NCBI GenBank assembly: GCA_009379845.1
Contig: WHSZ01000015.1
Coordinates: 1 to 64,000, forward strand
DNA from: Pseudonocardiaceae bacterium
GTDB taxonomy: Bacteria > Actinomycetota > Actinomycetes > Mycobacteriales > Pseudonocardiaceae
Reading direction: 5' to 3'
Length of the DNA: 64,000 bases
A model generated the notes under the pieces. It had not been told where the DNA came from. It did not search any database and worked only from the letters and a program-made list of their open reading frames with translations. Below are positions 28,223-38,842 of the stretch, in pieces; position 1 is the first letter of the stretch; every line of letters starts with the position of its first letter. The position numbers and the translations under genes are program-made.

Positions 28223-29581
28223 GTGCGGACACGGCGGTATGGCAAGGGGCGGGATTCGTCCCCGCCGAGAACTGCCACCGGGTTCGCCCGTTGGCTGGTG
28301 GTCGGCGCGACCGGCCTGGTCATGCTGCTCGGTGCCACCGGGACGGCTGTGGCGGTGCCGCCTCCGCCGCCGAACCCGAGCGATTCCGAACTGGAGGCCG
28401 GCCGGGAGCGGGCGAACACGCAGGCCGGGCGGGTCGGCCAGCTGACGAACCAGCTCGCCGAGGCGGAGTCGAAGCTGCTCCAGCTGCAGGGTGAAGTCGC
28501 GGCGAAGATGGAAGACGCCAACAAGGCGTTGGTGGACATGCGCACCGCCCACGGCGAGGCCGCGCAGGCGGAACGGAACGCACAGGCCGCGAAACGCGAA
28601 TCCGAAGCCGCCGCCGAGGCGATCGAGCGGGCCCGCAAGCAGCTCGACGAGTTCATCGCGAGTAGCTACCGGCAGGGCAGCACGATCGGGTCGATCTCGG
28701 CCTACATGAGCTCGGACAGCCCCGAGGATCTGCTGGCCCGTTCGGAAATGTTGGAAGCCGTTGGGAGCAGCAAGCTCGACGGGCTCGAGCAGATGCAGCG
28801 GGCGCGTACCGAGAAGGCGAACAAGGATTCCGCCGCCCGCGCGGCACTCGAGCGGGCACGGCAGAAGCAGGCGGCCGCCGAGCGGGCCAAGCGCGCCGCG
28901 GACGACGCACGGGCAGCCGCGATTACCGCGCGGCAAGATCAGCGCGGCAGGGCGAGCGAGCTGGAAGCGTCCAAAGCCGACGTTGAGCAGCAGCTGGCGA
29001 ACGCGCGGGCGCAGGTAGGCGGGCTGGAAGCACAACGTGGCCGCTACCAGGAATGGCTGGCCGCGAAACAGCGTGAGGAGGCCGCGGCTGCCGCGGCCTC
29101 GGCAGCTCCGCAGGGCGGTTCCGGATCGGCGCCGGCGCCGGCGCCGGCCGCGCCGGCGGGCGGATCGGTGGAGACGGTGATCTCCCGCGCGCTCTCGCAG
29201 CTCGGCGTGACCTACGCGTGGGGCGGTGGTAACGGAAGTGGCCCGACGCTGGGTATCCGGGACGGCGGGGTGGCCGATTCCTACGGTGACTACGCGAAGG
29301 TCGGCTTCGACTGTTCCGGGCTGATGATCTACGCGTTCGCCGGCGTCGGCATCAGCCTCGATCACTACAGCGGCTACCAGTACGACTCGGGTACCAAGGT
29401 GCCGCTCTCCCAGATGCGGCGTGGCGACATGCTGTTCTGGGCGACCGGCGGGCGGGTCAGCCACGTGGCGCTGTACCTGGGCGACGGCCAGATGGTGGAG
29501 GCGCCGTACTCCGGATCGAGTGTGCGGATCGCGCCGGTGCGGTACGGCGGAATCATGCCGTACGCCACCCGGCTGCTCTGA
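28223..29581 (+). CDS. NlpC/P60 peptidoglycan endopeptidase (RipA/RipC-like)
   Basis: A 452-residue secreted hydrolase that cleaves the stem peptide of peptidoglycan. A signal segment (WLVVGATGLVMLLGATGTAVA) ends near residue 45. A coiled coil covers about 52-290, rich in Ala, Gln, Arg and Glu. A Pro/Ala-Ser linker follows, then the NlpC/P60 domain (about 320-452) with the catalytic Cys in FDCSGLM and His in RVSHVALYLGDG. The GTG at 28223 has GGAGG-type sites just upstream. It divides from the minus-strand membrane pair and precedes the moxR operon, as in mycobacteria (ripA-ripB-moxR1). Confidence 0.92.
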   Translation: MRTRRYGKGRDSSPPRTATGFARWLVVGATGLVMLLGATGTAVAVPPPPPNPSDSELEAGRERANTQAGRVGQLTNQLAEAESKLLQLQGEVAAKMEDANKALVDMRTAHGEAAQAERNAQAAKRESEAAAEAIERARKQLDEFIASSYRQGSTIGSISAYMSSDSPEDLLARSEMLEAVGSSKLDGLEQMQRARTEKANKDSAARAALERARQKQAAAERAKRAADDARAAAITARQDQRGRASELEASKADVEQQLANARAQVGGLEAQRGRYQEWLAAKQREEAAAAAASAAPQGGSGSAPAPAPAAPAGGSVETVISRALSQLGVTYAWGGGNGSGPTLGIRDGGVADSYGDYAKVGFDCSGLMIYAFAGVGISLDHYSGYQYDSGTKVPLSQMRRGDMLFWATGGRVSHVALYLGDGQMVEAPYSGSSVRIAPVRYGGIMPYATRLL

Positions 29582-29923
29582 GCTCACCCGAAGCCCGTCC
29601 CTGAGCCGGGCTAGTTGTCCGAAGTGGACGGTTCAAGGCTGTTGCTGGTTGCCGACTTCCCGGGTGCCGGGTCGGCCGGCAACCGGTCGCGTGCCGACCC
29701 GCGGTGATCCCCCTTGCGATCCGGCCGGTGCGGCGCTGCGTACCGTGCGGGGTGGGTCGCGCGTGCCGGAGCCGGCCGCGCCCCTGCGAGGCCGAGACGT
29801 GGATACCGGGGACGTAGCCGCCAGGCCCGGCGAGCGGCGCTGACGAGGCCTTCACAGGCGTCATACTGCCGATCCGGTTGCCTGTGCGGTGAACGTCGTG
29901 AGTTGTGATGAGGGAGAGATGCA
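29582..29923. other. 342-base gap between the hydrolase and moxR
   Basis: No gene is supported here. AGCCCG and CGGGCT (29592-29612) form a short terminator-like stem 10 bases after the hydrolase stop. The remainder shows nothing beyond the GGGAG site at the moxR start. Long reverse frames through this gap have no family features. Confidence 0.5.
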
Positions 29924-31006
29924 GTGAGCGAAGCGGGGCAGGGGGAAGGCACCTCGAACGGCGGCGCCTCACCACCGTCGGGCACGCCCGCACGCGACGC
30001 GCAGCTGCTGGAACGCACGGTATTCGAGGTCAAGCGGGTGATCGTCGGGCAGGACCGGCTTGTGGAGCGGATGCTCGTCGGCCTGCTCGCCAAGGGCCAC
30101 CTGTTGCTGGAAGGCGTGCCGGGCGTGGCGAAGACCCTCGCCGTCGAGACGTTCGCGCACGTGGTCGGCGGATCGTTCTCCCGGGTGCAGTTCACCCCTG
30201 ACCTGGTGCCGGCGGACATCCTCGGCACCCGGATCTACCGGCAGGGCACCGAGGCGTTCGATGTCGAGCTCGGCCCGGTGGTGGCGAACTTCGTGCTTGC
30301 CGACGAGATCAACCGCGCGCCCGCGAAGGTGCAGTCGGCGATGCTCGAGGTGATGGCCGAGCGGCACGTGTCGATCGGCGGGACCACCTTCCCGATGCCG
30401 GACCCGTTCCTGGTGCTCGCTACCCAGAACCCGATCGAGAACGAGGGCGTGTACCCGCTGCCGGAGGCGCAGCGTGACCGGTTCCTCTTCAAGATCATCG
30501 TGGAGTATCCGACGGCCGAGGAAGAGCGCGAGATCGTCTACCGGATGGGGGTGAGCCCGCCGGAACCGCACCAGGTGCTCAGCCCGGAGGAGCTGACCCG
30601 GCTGCAGGGCGTCGCCTCGCAGGTGTTCGTGCACCACGCGCTGGTCGACTACGTGGTGCGGCTGGTGCTCGCCACCCGCACCCCCGCGGAGCACGGATTG
30701 TCCGATGTGGCTGGTTGGGTGTCGTACGGCGCGTCACCGCGTGCCAGCCTCGGGGTCATCGCGGCCGCGCGGGCGCTGGCACTGGTGCGGGGGCGGGATT
30801 ACGTGCTGCCGCAGGACGTGGTCGACGTGGCGCCGGACGTGATCAGGCACCGCCTGGTGCTCTCCTACGACGCGCTCGCGGACGGCGTGCCGATCGACCA
30901 CATCATCACCCGCGTGTTGCAAACCGTGCCGCTGCCGCAGGTGTCCGCCCGGCCGGGCGTCGGGCCGGGGCAGCCGGCACCCGCCGGCGCGCCGACCGGG
31001 GTGTGA
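29924..31006 (+). CDS. moxR: MoxR-family AAA+ ATPase
   Basis: A 360-residue AAA+ chaperone. Walker A is GVPGVAKT near residue 65, Walker B is VLADEINRAPAKVQSAMLEV, the arginine-finger/sensor-1 region is LVLATQNPIENEGVYPLPEA, and DRFLFKI follows. Members work with VWA-domain partners to fold or assemble complexes in metal or envelope stress. The GTG at 29924 follows GGGAG. It is first of a three-gene run with the DUF58 and VWA proteins, 6 and then -1 bases apart. Confidence 0.93.
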   Translation: MSEAGQGEGTSNGGASPPSGTPARDAQLLERTVFEVKRVIVGQDRLVERMLVGLLAKGHLLLEGVPGVAKTLAVETFAHVVGGSFSRVQFTPDLVPADILGTRIYRQGTEAFDVELGPVVANFVLADEINRAPAKVQSAMLEVMAERHVSIGGTTFPMPDPFLVLATQNPIENEGVYPLPEAQRDRFLFKIIVEYPTAEEEREIVYRMGVSPPEPHQVLSPEELTRLQGVASQVFVHHALVDYVVRLVLATRTPAEHGLSDVAGWVSYGASPRASLGVIAAARALALVRGRDYVLPQDVVDVAPDVIRHRLVLSYDALADGVPIDHIITRVLQTVPLPQVSARPGVGPGQPAPAGAPTGV

Positions 31007-31012
31007 GCGGCC

Positions 31013-31969
31013 GTGCGGCTTCCGTTCACCCACGCCGATGAGCAGAACCGCCCGTCGTGGGCTCCTCCGGTGCTGCGTGGCGATCGCCTCGAGGCGGGGT
31101 TGCGCACCCTCGAGCTCGAGGTGCGACGCCGGCTGGACGGGCTGCTGCAGGGCAACCATCTCGGGCTGGTGCCAGGACCCGGATCGGAGCCGGGTGAGGC
31201 GCGGCCGTACCAGCCAGGCGATGACGTGCGCCGGATGGATTGGGCGGTAACCGCGCGCACCACCGAACCGCATATCCGGGAGACCGTCGCGGATCGCGAG
31301 CTGGAGACGTGGATCGTGGCTGATCTGTCCGCGAGCCTGGACTTCGGCACGGCGGTGTGCGAGAAGCGCGATCTGGTGGTGTGCGCGGTGGCCGCCATCG
31401 CGCATCTGACCCGCGGCGGCGGTAACCGCATCGGGGCGCTGATCTCCACCGGCGAGCGGACCGTGCGGATACCGCCCCGCGGAGGGCTGGCGCATACCCG
31501 CGGGCTGGTGCGCAAGCTGGCCGAGACACCGCGCGCACCGGAGGGCACCCGTGGCGATCTGACCGCAGCACTCGAGCAGCTGCGCCGGCCGCCGCGCCGG
31601 CGGGGGCTGGCCGTGGTGCTGTCGGACTTCCTCGGCGGCACCGATTGGCAGCGCCCGCTGCGGGCATTGTCCTCGCGGCACGATCTGATCGCGGTGGAGG
31701 TCGTCGATCCGCGCGACGTGGATCTGCCGGAGGTCGGCACCGTGGTGCTAGCCGACCCGGAGAGCGGGCGGCAGCGCGAGGTCCATGCGTCCGCGTTGCT
31801 GCGCAGGGAATTCGCCGCGGCCGCCGCGGCGCACCGGGAGGAGGTCGCGGCCGGATTGCGGCAGGCGGGCGCCGGCCATCTGGTGCTGCGCACCGATTCG
31901 GACTGGATCGCTGACACTGTCCGGTTCGTTGTTGGACGTAAGCGGCGCTGGTCTGGAGGAGTCGCCTGA
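31013..31969 (+). CDS. DUF58-domain protein
   Basis: A 318-residue protein. The DUF58 signature is RPYQPGDDVRRMDWAVTART, and a VWA-like core with WIVADLSASLDFG and LAVVLSDFLGG follows. Family members are partners of MoxR ATPases. The C-terminus overlaps the next start by 1 base (TGATG). The exact role in the MoxR complex is unknown. Confidence 0.9.
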   Translation: MRLPFTHADEQNRPSWAPPVLRGDRLEAGLRTLELEVRRRLDGLLQGNHLGLVPGPGSEPGEARPYQPGDDVRRMDWAVTARTTEPHIRETVADRELETWIVADLSASLDFGTAVCEKRDLVVCAVAAIAHLTRGGGNRIGALISTGERTVRIPPRGGLAHTRGLVRKLAETPRAPEGTRGDLTAALEQLRRPPRRRGLAVVLSDFLGGTDWQRPLRALSSRHDLIAVEVVDPRDVDLPEVGTVVLADPESGRQREVHASALLRREFAAAAAAHREEVAAGLRQAGAGHLVLRTDSDWIADTVRFVVGRKRRWSGGVA

Positions 31970-32961
31970 TGTTCGGGCTCAGCCTGTCCGGCTTCACCGC
32001 GGCATGGTGGCTCGTGTTGCTGATCGTGGTGGCCGCGCTGACAGCCGCATACGTTCTGGTGCAACGACAACGGCGCCGGCGGGTGCTGCGGTTCTCCAAC
32101 CTCGAGACTCTCGACAAGGTCGCGCCGAAAGGTCCACATTGGACTCGCCATGTGCCGGCGGCACTGCTGCTTGTCGCGCTGCTGTTCCTGACGGTGGCGA
32201 TGGCCGGGCCGACTTCCGAGCAGAAGGTGCCGCGTAACCGGGCCACCGTCATGCTGGTGATGGACGTGTCGCTGTCCATGAAGGCCACCGATGTGCAGCC
32301 GAACCGGTTGAAGGCGGCCCAGAATTCGGCGAAGTCGTTCGCCGAACGGCTCACCCCTGGGGTAAACCTCGGGCTGATCTCGTTCGCCGGCACGGCGACC
32401 GTCGCGGTGTCACCGACGACCGACCGGCCAAGCGTGAAGAAGGGCATCGACGGTCTGAAGCTGGCCGAGTCGACCGCGACGGGCGAGGCGATCTTCGCGG
32501 CTATCCAGTCGATCCAGGGCTTCTCCCAGGTGGTCGGCGGCCCGGAGGGGCCACCGCCGTCGCACATCGTGCTGATGACGGACGGCAAGCAGACCGTGCC
32601 GACGATCGACCAGAACGCCTCGCGCGGTGCGTTCACCGCGGCCAGGGCGGCGAAGAAGGCCAGAATCCCGGTGTCCACGATCTCATTCGGCACCGAGGAG
32701 GGTGCGGTGGACATCCGCGGTCGTTCGATCCCGGTGCCGGTGGACGACTCGTCGATGGAGGAGATCGCCAGGCTCTCCGGCGGTGACTTCTACAAGGCCG
32801 CGTCGGCCGACGAGTTGAGCGAAGTGTACGAGGCACTCGGGGAGCAGATCGGCTACGAGATCAAGGACGCGGATGCCAGCAAGCCGTGGTTGGTGCTCGG
32901 CACGCTCTCCGCGTTGATCGCGGCAGCCGGTGCGCTGGGAATCAGCCAGCGATTGCCCTGA
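31969..32961 (+). CDS. VWA-domain membrane protein
   Basis: A 330-residue protein with membrane helices near residues 9-28, 61-80 and 305-325 and a von Willebrand A domain between the second and third. The metal-binding MIDAS motif DVSLSM (in VMDVSLSMKATDV) and LMTDGKQT are intact. It completes the MoxR-DUF58-VWA unit. Its outer or inner topology is an inference from the helix positions. Confidence 0.9.
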   Translation: MFGLSLSGFTAAWWLVLLIVVAALTAAYVLVQRQRRRRVLRFSNLETLDKVAPKGPHWTRHVPAALLLVALLFLTVAMAGPTSEQKVPRNRATVMLVMDVSLSMKATDVQPNRLKAAQNSAKSFAERLTPGVNLGLISFAGTATVAVSPTTDRPSVKKGIDGLKLAESTATGEAIFAAIQSIQGFSQVVGGPEGPPPSHIVLMTDGKQTVPTIDQNASRGAFTAARAAKKARIPVSTISFGTEEGAVDIRGRSIPVPVDDSSMEEIARLSGGDFYKAASADELSEVYEALGEQIGYEIKDADASKPWLVLGTLSALIAAAGALGISQRLP

Positions 32962-33840
<879 letters not shown>

Positions 33841-33876
33841 CACCACACCACACCGGATACCAACGAAAGGACGCTC

Positions 33877-34647
33877 GTGCCCGGACTGCTGGAAGGAAAG
33901 CGGCTGCTGATCACCGGAGTGATCACCGAAGCATCGATGGCGTTCCACGCCGCGAAGGTCGCACAGGAACAGGGCGCCACGGCGGTGCTGACCGGGTTCG
34001 GCCGGATGAAGCTGGTGGAACGTATCGCCGCGCGGCTACCGGAACCCGCCCCGGTGATCGAGCTGGATGTGCAGAATCAGGAACACCTCGACACGCTGGC
34101 CGATCGCGTGCGGGAGCACACCGACGGCCTGGACGGCGTGCTGCACGCCATCGCGTACGCCAACCCGGAAACCTGTCTCGGTGCGCCGTTCCTGAACGCG
34201 CCGTGGGAGGACGTGTCCGCCGCGCTACAGGTGTCCGCGTACTCGTTCAAGTCGCTGACATCCGCTCTCCTGCCACTGCTGAGCTCCGGCTCGTCGGTGA
34301 TCGGGCTGGACTTCGACGCGCGGGTGGCGTGGCCGGCTTACAACTGGATGGGCGTGTCGAAGGCGGCGCTCGAGTCGGTGAACCGTTACCTGGCACGGGA
34401 ATTGGGTCCGCACGGTATCCGGGTGAACCTGGTGGCGGCCGGGCCGGTGCGCACCATGGCCGCCAAGTCGATCCCCGGGTTCTCCACCTTGGAGGACGCG
34501 TGGGGTGAGCGCGCACCGCTCGGCTGGGAGGTCACCGACCCCACCCCGGTCGCGAAATCGATCTGCGCACTGCTGTCCGACTGGCTGCCCGCGACCACCG
34601 GCTCGATGATCATGGTGGATGGCGGCGTGCACGCATTGGGTATGTAA
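33877..34647 (+). CDS. inhA: Enoyl-ACP reductase InhA
   Basis: A 256-residue NADH-dependent enoyl reductase of FAS-II, the family isoniazid targets in mycobacteria. It shows KRLLITGVITEASMAFHAAK and the catalytic Tyr/Lys of YNWMGVSKAALESVN, with GPVRTMAAKSIPGF after it. Full length for the family. A GTG start at 33877 follows GAAAGGA. The hemH start follows its stop with no gap, so the three genes are one unit. Confidence 0.96.
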   Translation: MPGLLEGKRLLITGVITEASMAFHAAKVAQEQGATAVLTGFGRMKLVERIAARLPEPAPVIELDVQNQEHLDTLADRVREHTDGLDGVLHAIAYANPETCLGAPFLNAPWEDVSAALQVSAYSFKSLTSALLPLLSSGSSVIGLDFDARVAWPAYNWMGVSKAALESVNRYLARELGPHGIRVNLVAAGPVRTMAAKSIPGFSTLEDAWGERAPLGWEVTDPTPVAKSICALLSDWLPATTGSMIMVDGGVHALGM

Positions 34648-35682
34648 GTGGAGCACGACGCGCTGCTGTGGCTGTCCTTCGGTGGCCCGGAAGGGCCCGA
34701 AGAGGTGCGGCCGTTCCTTGAGAACGTCACGCGTGGCCGCGGCGTGCCGCCGGAACGGTTGGACGAGGTCGAGCGGCACTACCAGCATTTCGGCGGGGTA
34801 TCGCCGATCAACGCGCTGAACAGGGCCGCGATCGACGCGGTGCGCACCGAGCTGGCCGCAGGCGGCATCGAGTTGCCGGTGTACTTCGGCAACCGGAACT
34901 GGCACCCGATGGTGGCGGACACCGTGCGGCGGATGGCCGACGACGGGGTGCGGCGCGCGCTGGTGTTTTGCACCAGCGCGTACGGCGGATACTCGGCTTG
35001 CCGGCAGTACGACGAGGACGTCGCGCGAGCGCGGGCGGCTGTCGGCGACGAAGCCCCGGAGCTGGTGAAGCTGCGGCAGTTTTTCGACCATCCGCTGTTC
35101 GTCGAGATGTTCGCGGACGCGGTGCGGGCGGTCCGCGCGGAGCTTCCCGATGACGCGCGGGTGGTGTTCACCGCGCATTCCGTGCCGGTGGCCGCGGACG
35201 TGGCTGCCGGGCCGCCGGGTTCCGGCGGGCACCGGTACTCGCGGCAGGTGACGGAGGCCGCGCGGCTGGTGGCGGACTCGCTCGGGGTGGCCGAGCACGA
35301 CGTGGTGTGGCAGTCGCGGTCCGGCCCGCCGCACGTTCCGTGGCTGGAACCGGACATCGTCGATCACCTGGATACCTTGCGGGACAAGGGAGTGCGTGCG
35401 GTCGCGGTGTGTCCTATCGGGTTCGTCAGCGATCATCTCGAAGTGATCTGGGACCTGGACAACGAGGCCAGCGACCGAGCAGACGAGCTAGGCATGGCAT
35501 ATGGCCGGGCTGGCACCCCCGGCTCCGATCCGCGGTTCGCCGAGCTGGTCGTCGAGCTGGTGCGGGAGCACGTCGCCGGCGCGCCGGTTCGGGCGCTGTC
35601 CGGGTTTCCGTCGGCCGGCTGCACGGTGAACGGCGCGCCCTGCGCGTACGGCTGCTGCGAGCCCGTCCGCCGGCCTCACTAG
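34648..35682 (+). CDS. hemH: Ferrochelatase (coproporphyrin III type in actinomycetes)
   Basis: A 344-residue enzyme inserting Fe2+ into (copro)porphyrin. [20 protein letters not shown] is the family N-terminus, VVFTAHSVP carries the catalytic His, and [18 protein letters not shown] the C-terminal metal site. A C-terminal cysteine cluster ([16 protein letters not shown]) fits the [2Fe-2S] binding known for the mycobacterial enzyme. A GTG start directly abuts the inhA stop. In actinomycetes the product pathway is the coproporphyrin branch (CpfC), which is known from the family. Confidence 0.95.
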   Translation: MEHDALLWLSFGGPEGPEEVRPFLENVTRGRGVPPERLDEVERHYQHFGGVSPINALNRAAIDAVRTELAAGGIELPVYFGNRNWHPMVADTVRRMADDGVRRALVFCTSAYGGYSACRQYDEDVARARAAVGDEAPELVKLRQFFDHPLFVEMFADAVRAVRAELPDDARVVFTAHSVPVAADVAAGPPGSGGHRYSRQVTEAARLVADSLGVAEHDVVWQSRSGPPHVPWLEPDIVDHLDTLRDKGVRAVAVCPIGFVSDHLEVIWDLDNEASDRADELGMAYGRAGTPGSDPRFAELVVELVREHVAGAPVRALSGFPSAGCTVNGAPCAYGCCEPVRRPH

Positions 35683-35809
35683 CCTGGCCCCACCATCGGC
35701 GGCGCCGCCCGGCCTTTCGGGTGGTTTTCTACCGCTGGCCGTTTACTCGCGTTCGGGAACGGATCACGCGCGGCGCGCGTTGAGCGAAACGATCGGGAGG
35801 GCGGGGTTG

Positions 35810-36517
35810 GTGCGGACGGCAGCTGGCAGCACGGCAGCTGACAGGGGAGTGCGGATCCTCGTCGTGCTGGCCTTCGCGGGCATGGTGGCAGCGATGCTGC
35901 TGATCGGCTGGTTGCACCTCGCGGAACCGGACACCGATCCGCTGGCCAGGACGATCAGCGAGTACTCGCTCGGCGAGTACGGCGCGATGTTCAACGGCGC
36001 GGTGCTGACGCTCGCCGGGGGAAGCGCCGCGCTGCACGTCGCGATGATCCGCAGGGGACTACTGCGCCCCGGCGGCGCTGCCTCGGTGTTCCTGCTGCTG
36101 TGGAGCGTGAGCCTGGTGCTAGTCGTGGTGTTCCCGAAGCACGACTGGTCGGTCGGGCCGACGCCGAGCGGTGAGGTGCACCGGGTGGCTTCGGTCGTCG
36201 CCTTCCTGAGCCTGCCGTTCGCCGCGCTGCTGATCGGCCGGCGCTGGCGGCGCAGCGTGCCGGGGCGGGTAAGCATCCTGCTCGGGGTGGCATCGCTGCT
36301 GTGCCTGACACCGCTGTTTTGGGCGATCGGTCTCGACCTGACCACCGGCTTTCCGTGGTGGCAGGCGATCCAGCTCGGCCTCACCGAGCGGGTACTGGTC
36401 GCCACCGAGGTGCTCACGTTGCTGGTAATGGCTTGCTGGACACTGCTGCCCGGCCGTACCGCGGTGCCACTCGACGGGCCCGAGGGAGCGCCGCAACGGG
36501 TCGGCGTGATCCGCTAG
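35810..36517 (+). CDS. DUF998-like membrane protein
   Basis: A 235-residue protein with about six membrane segments: LVVLAFAGMVAAMLLIGWL, FNGAVLTLAGGSAALHVAMI, SVFLLLWSVSLVLVVVF, VVAFLSLPFAALLIG, SILLGVASLLCLTPLFWAIG and VLTLLVMACWTLLPG. The segment pattern and the HDWSVGPTPSGEVHRVAS loop fit DUF998, a family of unknown function. The GTG at 35810 sits 9 bases after GGGAGG and is preferred to a TTG at 35780. It is convergent with the gene at 36514 (overlap of 4 bases). Confidence 0.7.
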   Translation: MRTAAGSTAADRGVRILVVLAFAGMVAAMLLIGWLHLAEPDTDPLARTISEYSLGEYGAMFNGAVLTLAGGSAALHVAMIRRGLLRPGGAASVFLLLWSVSLVLVVVFPKHDWSVGPTPSGEVHRVASVVAFLSLPFAALLIGRRWRRSVPGRVSILLGVASLLCLTPLFWAIGLDLTTGFPWWQAIQLGLTERVLVATEVLTLLVMACWTLLPGRTAVPLDGPEGAPQRVGVIR

Positions 36518-37344
36518 TGTTGGTCGGCGTGATCGGAGAAGGCCCTCGCCGCTTCGTTGACCGCGGCGCGACGAGCGGTTCGCACCGCGGTGTCCAGCGG
36601 ACGAAGGGCGTCGGCGCGCTGGCTGGCCGCCGACGAGGACAACGCCCCACCCGGTTCGTCCTCAGCGGCGAGCGCGAGGATCGTGTCCACCTCGCTCGCC
36701 CGCTGCAGCACACGCAACGCCCGCTGCGGCATCCCGGCCGGCCACTCCAGCTCGGGGAGTTTCGCCAGCCGATCGCGCAGTTCCTGACGCACTCCGGGGC
36801 GGCCGCGCGCGACCTCCAGCGACTGCAGGGTTCCGGCGCTCGTCCGGAGCGCTTCGCTCAGCTCGTGTTCCGCCTCGCCGAGCCCCACGTGCTCAAGCAC
36901 CGGTGCGGTGCCCAGCGCGAACACCGTCCACCGCAACACCTGGTCGGCCACCACCCGTGGCACCACGCCGAACCGGGTCCCGGTCAGCAGCGCGGCCTCC
37001 CCGGCACGCAGCGCCGCGCTGGCGAACTCGCTCTTTCCGCCGAGGCCACGGACGTCGCCAGCTACCGGGATCACCAGCCGGGCGCCGACCGTGCCGCAGC
37101 GGCGTAGCGAGCCGAGCAGCTGCACCGGCGTGGCCGGTGATTCGCCGTCCATCGGCAGTTCGAGCGCCTCGGCGGCCTCGTCGTCGGCGGCCACGATCTC
37201 GTGGCGCAGCCCCCACGGCTGCAACGCGTCGAGGACGTCGTCGGCCGCAGCGGACCCGTGTAGCCATGCCGCGGTCCACACCGCCAGGCTCGCGCTCGGA
37301 CAACTCACGCCATCAAACGGTACGGGTTCCGGCGTCGTTCGCAC
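36514..37344 (-). CDS. Conserved protein of unknown function next to hemH
   Basis: A 276-residue soluble protein. It has a hydrophobic start (SLAVWTAAWLHGSAAADDVL) and a middle rich in Leu, Ala and Arg with GARLVIPVAGDVRGLGG; no catalytic motif was recognised. A conserved gene of unknown function also lies downstream of hemH on the opposite strand in mycobacteria, and this may be its counterpart, which is a positional inference. The GTG at 37344 is preferred to an upstream start at 37437, which runs into the divergent gene. It is divergent from the AAA+ ATPase gene. Confidence 0.65.
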   Translation of the reverse strand: MRTTPEPVPFDGVSCPSASLAVWTAAWLHGSAAADDVLDALQPWGLRHEIVAADDEAAEALELPMDGESPATPVQLLGSLRRCGTVGARLVIPVAGDVRGLGGKSEFASAALRAGEAALLTGTRFGVVPRVVADQVLRWTVFALGTAPVLEHVGLGEAEHELSEALRTSAGTLQSLEVARGRPGVRQELRDRLAKLPELEWPAGMPQRALRVLQRASEVDTILALAAEDEPGGALSSSAASQRADALRPLDTAVRTARRAAVNEAARAFSDHADQH

Positions 37345-37409
37345 GACCCCGGGCCAGATGGAGTTGCTCCACGTCGCACGTTGCCGGTGTTTTGCGTAGC
37401 GTCGGCACG

Positions 37410-38807
37410 GTGAGCACCGCACCAACCCAGCTACCACGCACCGCAGGGGAACTCCGGGCAGCCGGCTACGAACCGAGGGGCGTGAAATCCGAAATCAGCC
37501 AGAACCTGCTGACCTCGCTCCGGTCGGGCGAGGCGCCGTGGCCGGGAATCGTGGGGTTCGACGAGACCGTGCTGCCGCGGCTGGAACGCGCGCTTCTCGC
37601 CGAACACGACATCGTGTTGCTCGGCGAGCGCGGCCAGGGCAAGACCCGCCTGCTGCGGACCTTGATCGGCTTGCTCGACGAGTGGACACCGGTGATCGCC
37701 GGTGCGGAGCTCGGCGAGCATCCGCTGCTGCCGATCACCCCGGAGTCCATCCGGCGAGCCGAGGAACTGGGCGACGACCTTCCGGTGGAATGGCGGCACC
37801 GCGACGAGCGGTACAGCGAGAAGCTGGCCACGCCCGACACGTCGGTAGGGGACCTGATCGGCGACGTCGATCCCGTCAAAGTCGCCGAGGGGCGCAGCCT
37901 CGCCGACCCCGAAACTATCCACTTTGGACTCGTGCCGCGCGCACATCGGGGAATCGTCGCGGTGAACGAGCTTCCCGATCTGGCCGAGCGGATCCAGGTC
38001 GCGCTGCTGAACGTGATGGAGGAGCGGGACATCCAGGTGCGCGGCTACACGCTCCGGCTGCCGCTGGACGTGTTGCTGGTCGCGACCGCCAACCCGGAGG
38101 ACTACACGAACCGGGGCCGGATCATCACCCCGCTGAAGGATCGGTTCGGTGCCGAGGTTCGCACCCACTACCCGCTGGATGTCGCCGCCGAGGTGAATCT
38201 TGTCCGGCAGGAGGCGCATCTGGTTGCCGAGGTCGGCGACGCGTTGCTCGAGGTACTCGCCAGGTTCGTGCGCGAACTGCGCGAGGCCCCGGTGATCGAC
38301 CAGCGCTCCGGGGTGTCCGCGCGGTTCGCCGTGGCGGCAGCGGAAACCATCGCGGCCGCCGCGCTTCGGCGTGCCGCACTGATCGGGGAGGAGCGCGCGG
38401 TCGCGAGGCCGATCGATCTGGAGGCGGTACCGGACGTGCTGCGCGGCAAACTCGAGTTCGAGTCCGGTGAGGAAGGCAGGGAGAACGAGCACCTGACGTA
38501 CTTCCTGCGCAGGGCCGTCGCCGAAACGGCACGCGGCAAGCTGGCCGGCCTGGATCTGGGGCCGCTCACCGACGCGGTCGCGGACGGCAATCTGGTGGCG
38601 ACCGGCGATCGGGTGGCCGCATCGGAGGTGCTGCACGCGCTGCCCGAGCTGCCGGTGCTGCACGAGGTCGCCGCACGGCTCGGCGCGGGGCCGGACGATT
38701 CCGCCGGCCGCATCGCCGCCGCGGCGGAATTCGCCCTGGAATCGCTGTACTTGCGACGAAAGCTCGCCAAGGACACCGAGGGCGGCACGGCGGTGTACGG
38801 GCCGTGA
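37410..38807 (+). CDS. AAA+ ATPase, magnesium chelatase/MoxR-like
   Basis: A 465-residue ATPase. The N-terminal part KSEISQNLLTSLRSGE leads into Walker A GERGQGKT (about residues 71-78); the sensor/Walker B region is GIVAVNELPDLAERIQVALLNVMEERDIQV with LLVATANPEDYTNRGRIITPLKDRFG after it. The GTG at 37410 starts VSTAPTQLPRT. The next gene encodes its VWA partner, so the pair resembles the mycobacterial 'magnesium chelatase'-VWA pair. No BchD or Mg-porphyrin context exists; the target is unknown. Confidence 0.88.
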   Translation: MSTAPTQLPRTAGELRAAGYEPRGVKSEISQNLLTSLRSGEAPWPGIVGFDETVLPRLERALLAEHDIVLLGERGQGKTRLLRTLIGLLDEWTPVIAGAELGEHPLLPITPESIRRAEELGDDLPVEWRHRDERYSEKLATPDTSVGDLIGDVDPVKVAEGRSLADPETIHFGLVPRAHRGIVAVNELPDLAERIQVALLNVMEERDIQVRGYTLRLPLDVLLVATANPEDYTNRGRIITPLKDRFGAEVRTHYPLDVAAEVNLVRQEAHLVAEVGDALLEVLARFVRELREAPVIDQRSGVSARFAVAAAETIAAAALRRAALIGEERAVARPIDLEAVPDVLRGKLEFESGEEGRENEHLTYFLRRAVAETARGKLAGLDLGPLTDAVADGNLVATGDRVAASEVLHALPELPVLHEVAARLGAGPDDSAGRIAAAAEFALESLYLRRKLAKDTEGGTAVYGP

Positions 38808-38842
38808 AGCGCCGCGCGTGCCGGCAGCCGGGGAGGAGGTGA

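Noticed and set aside
29611-30228. Reverse-strand gene overlapping moxR
   Set aside because: Composition is Arg/Pro/Thr-rich with no motif, and moxR on the plus strand is certain.
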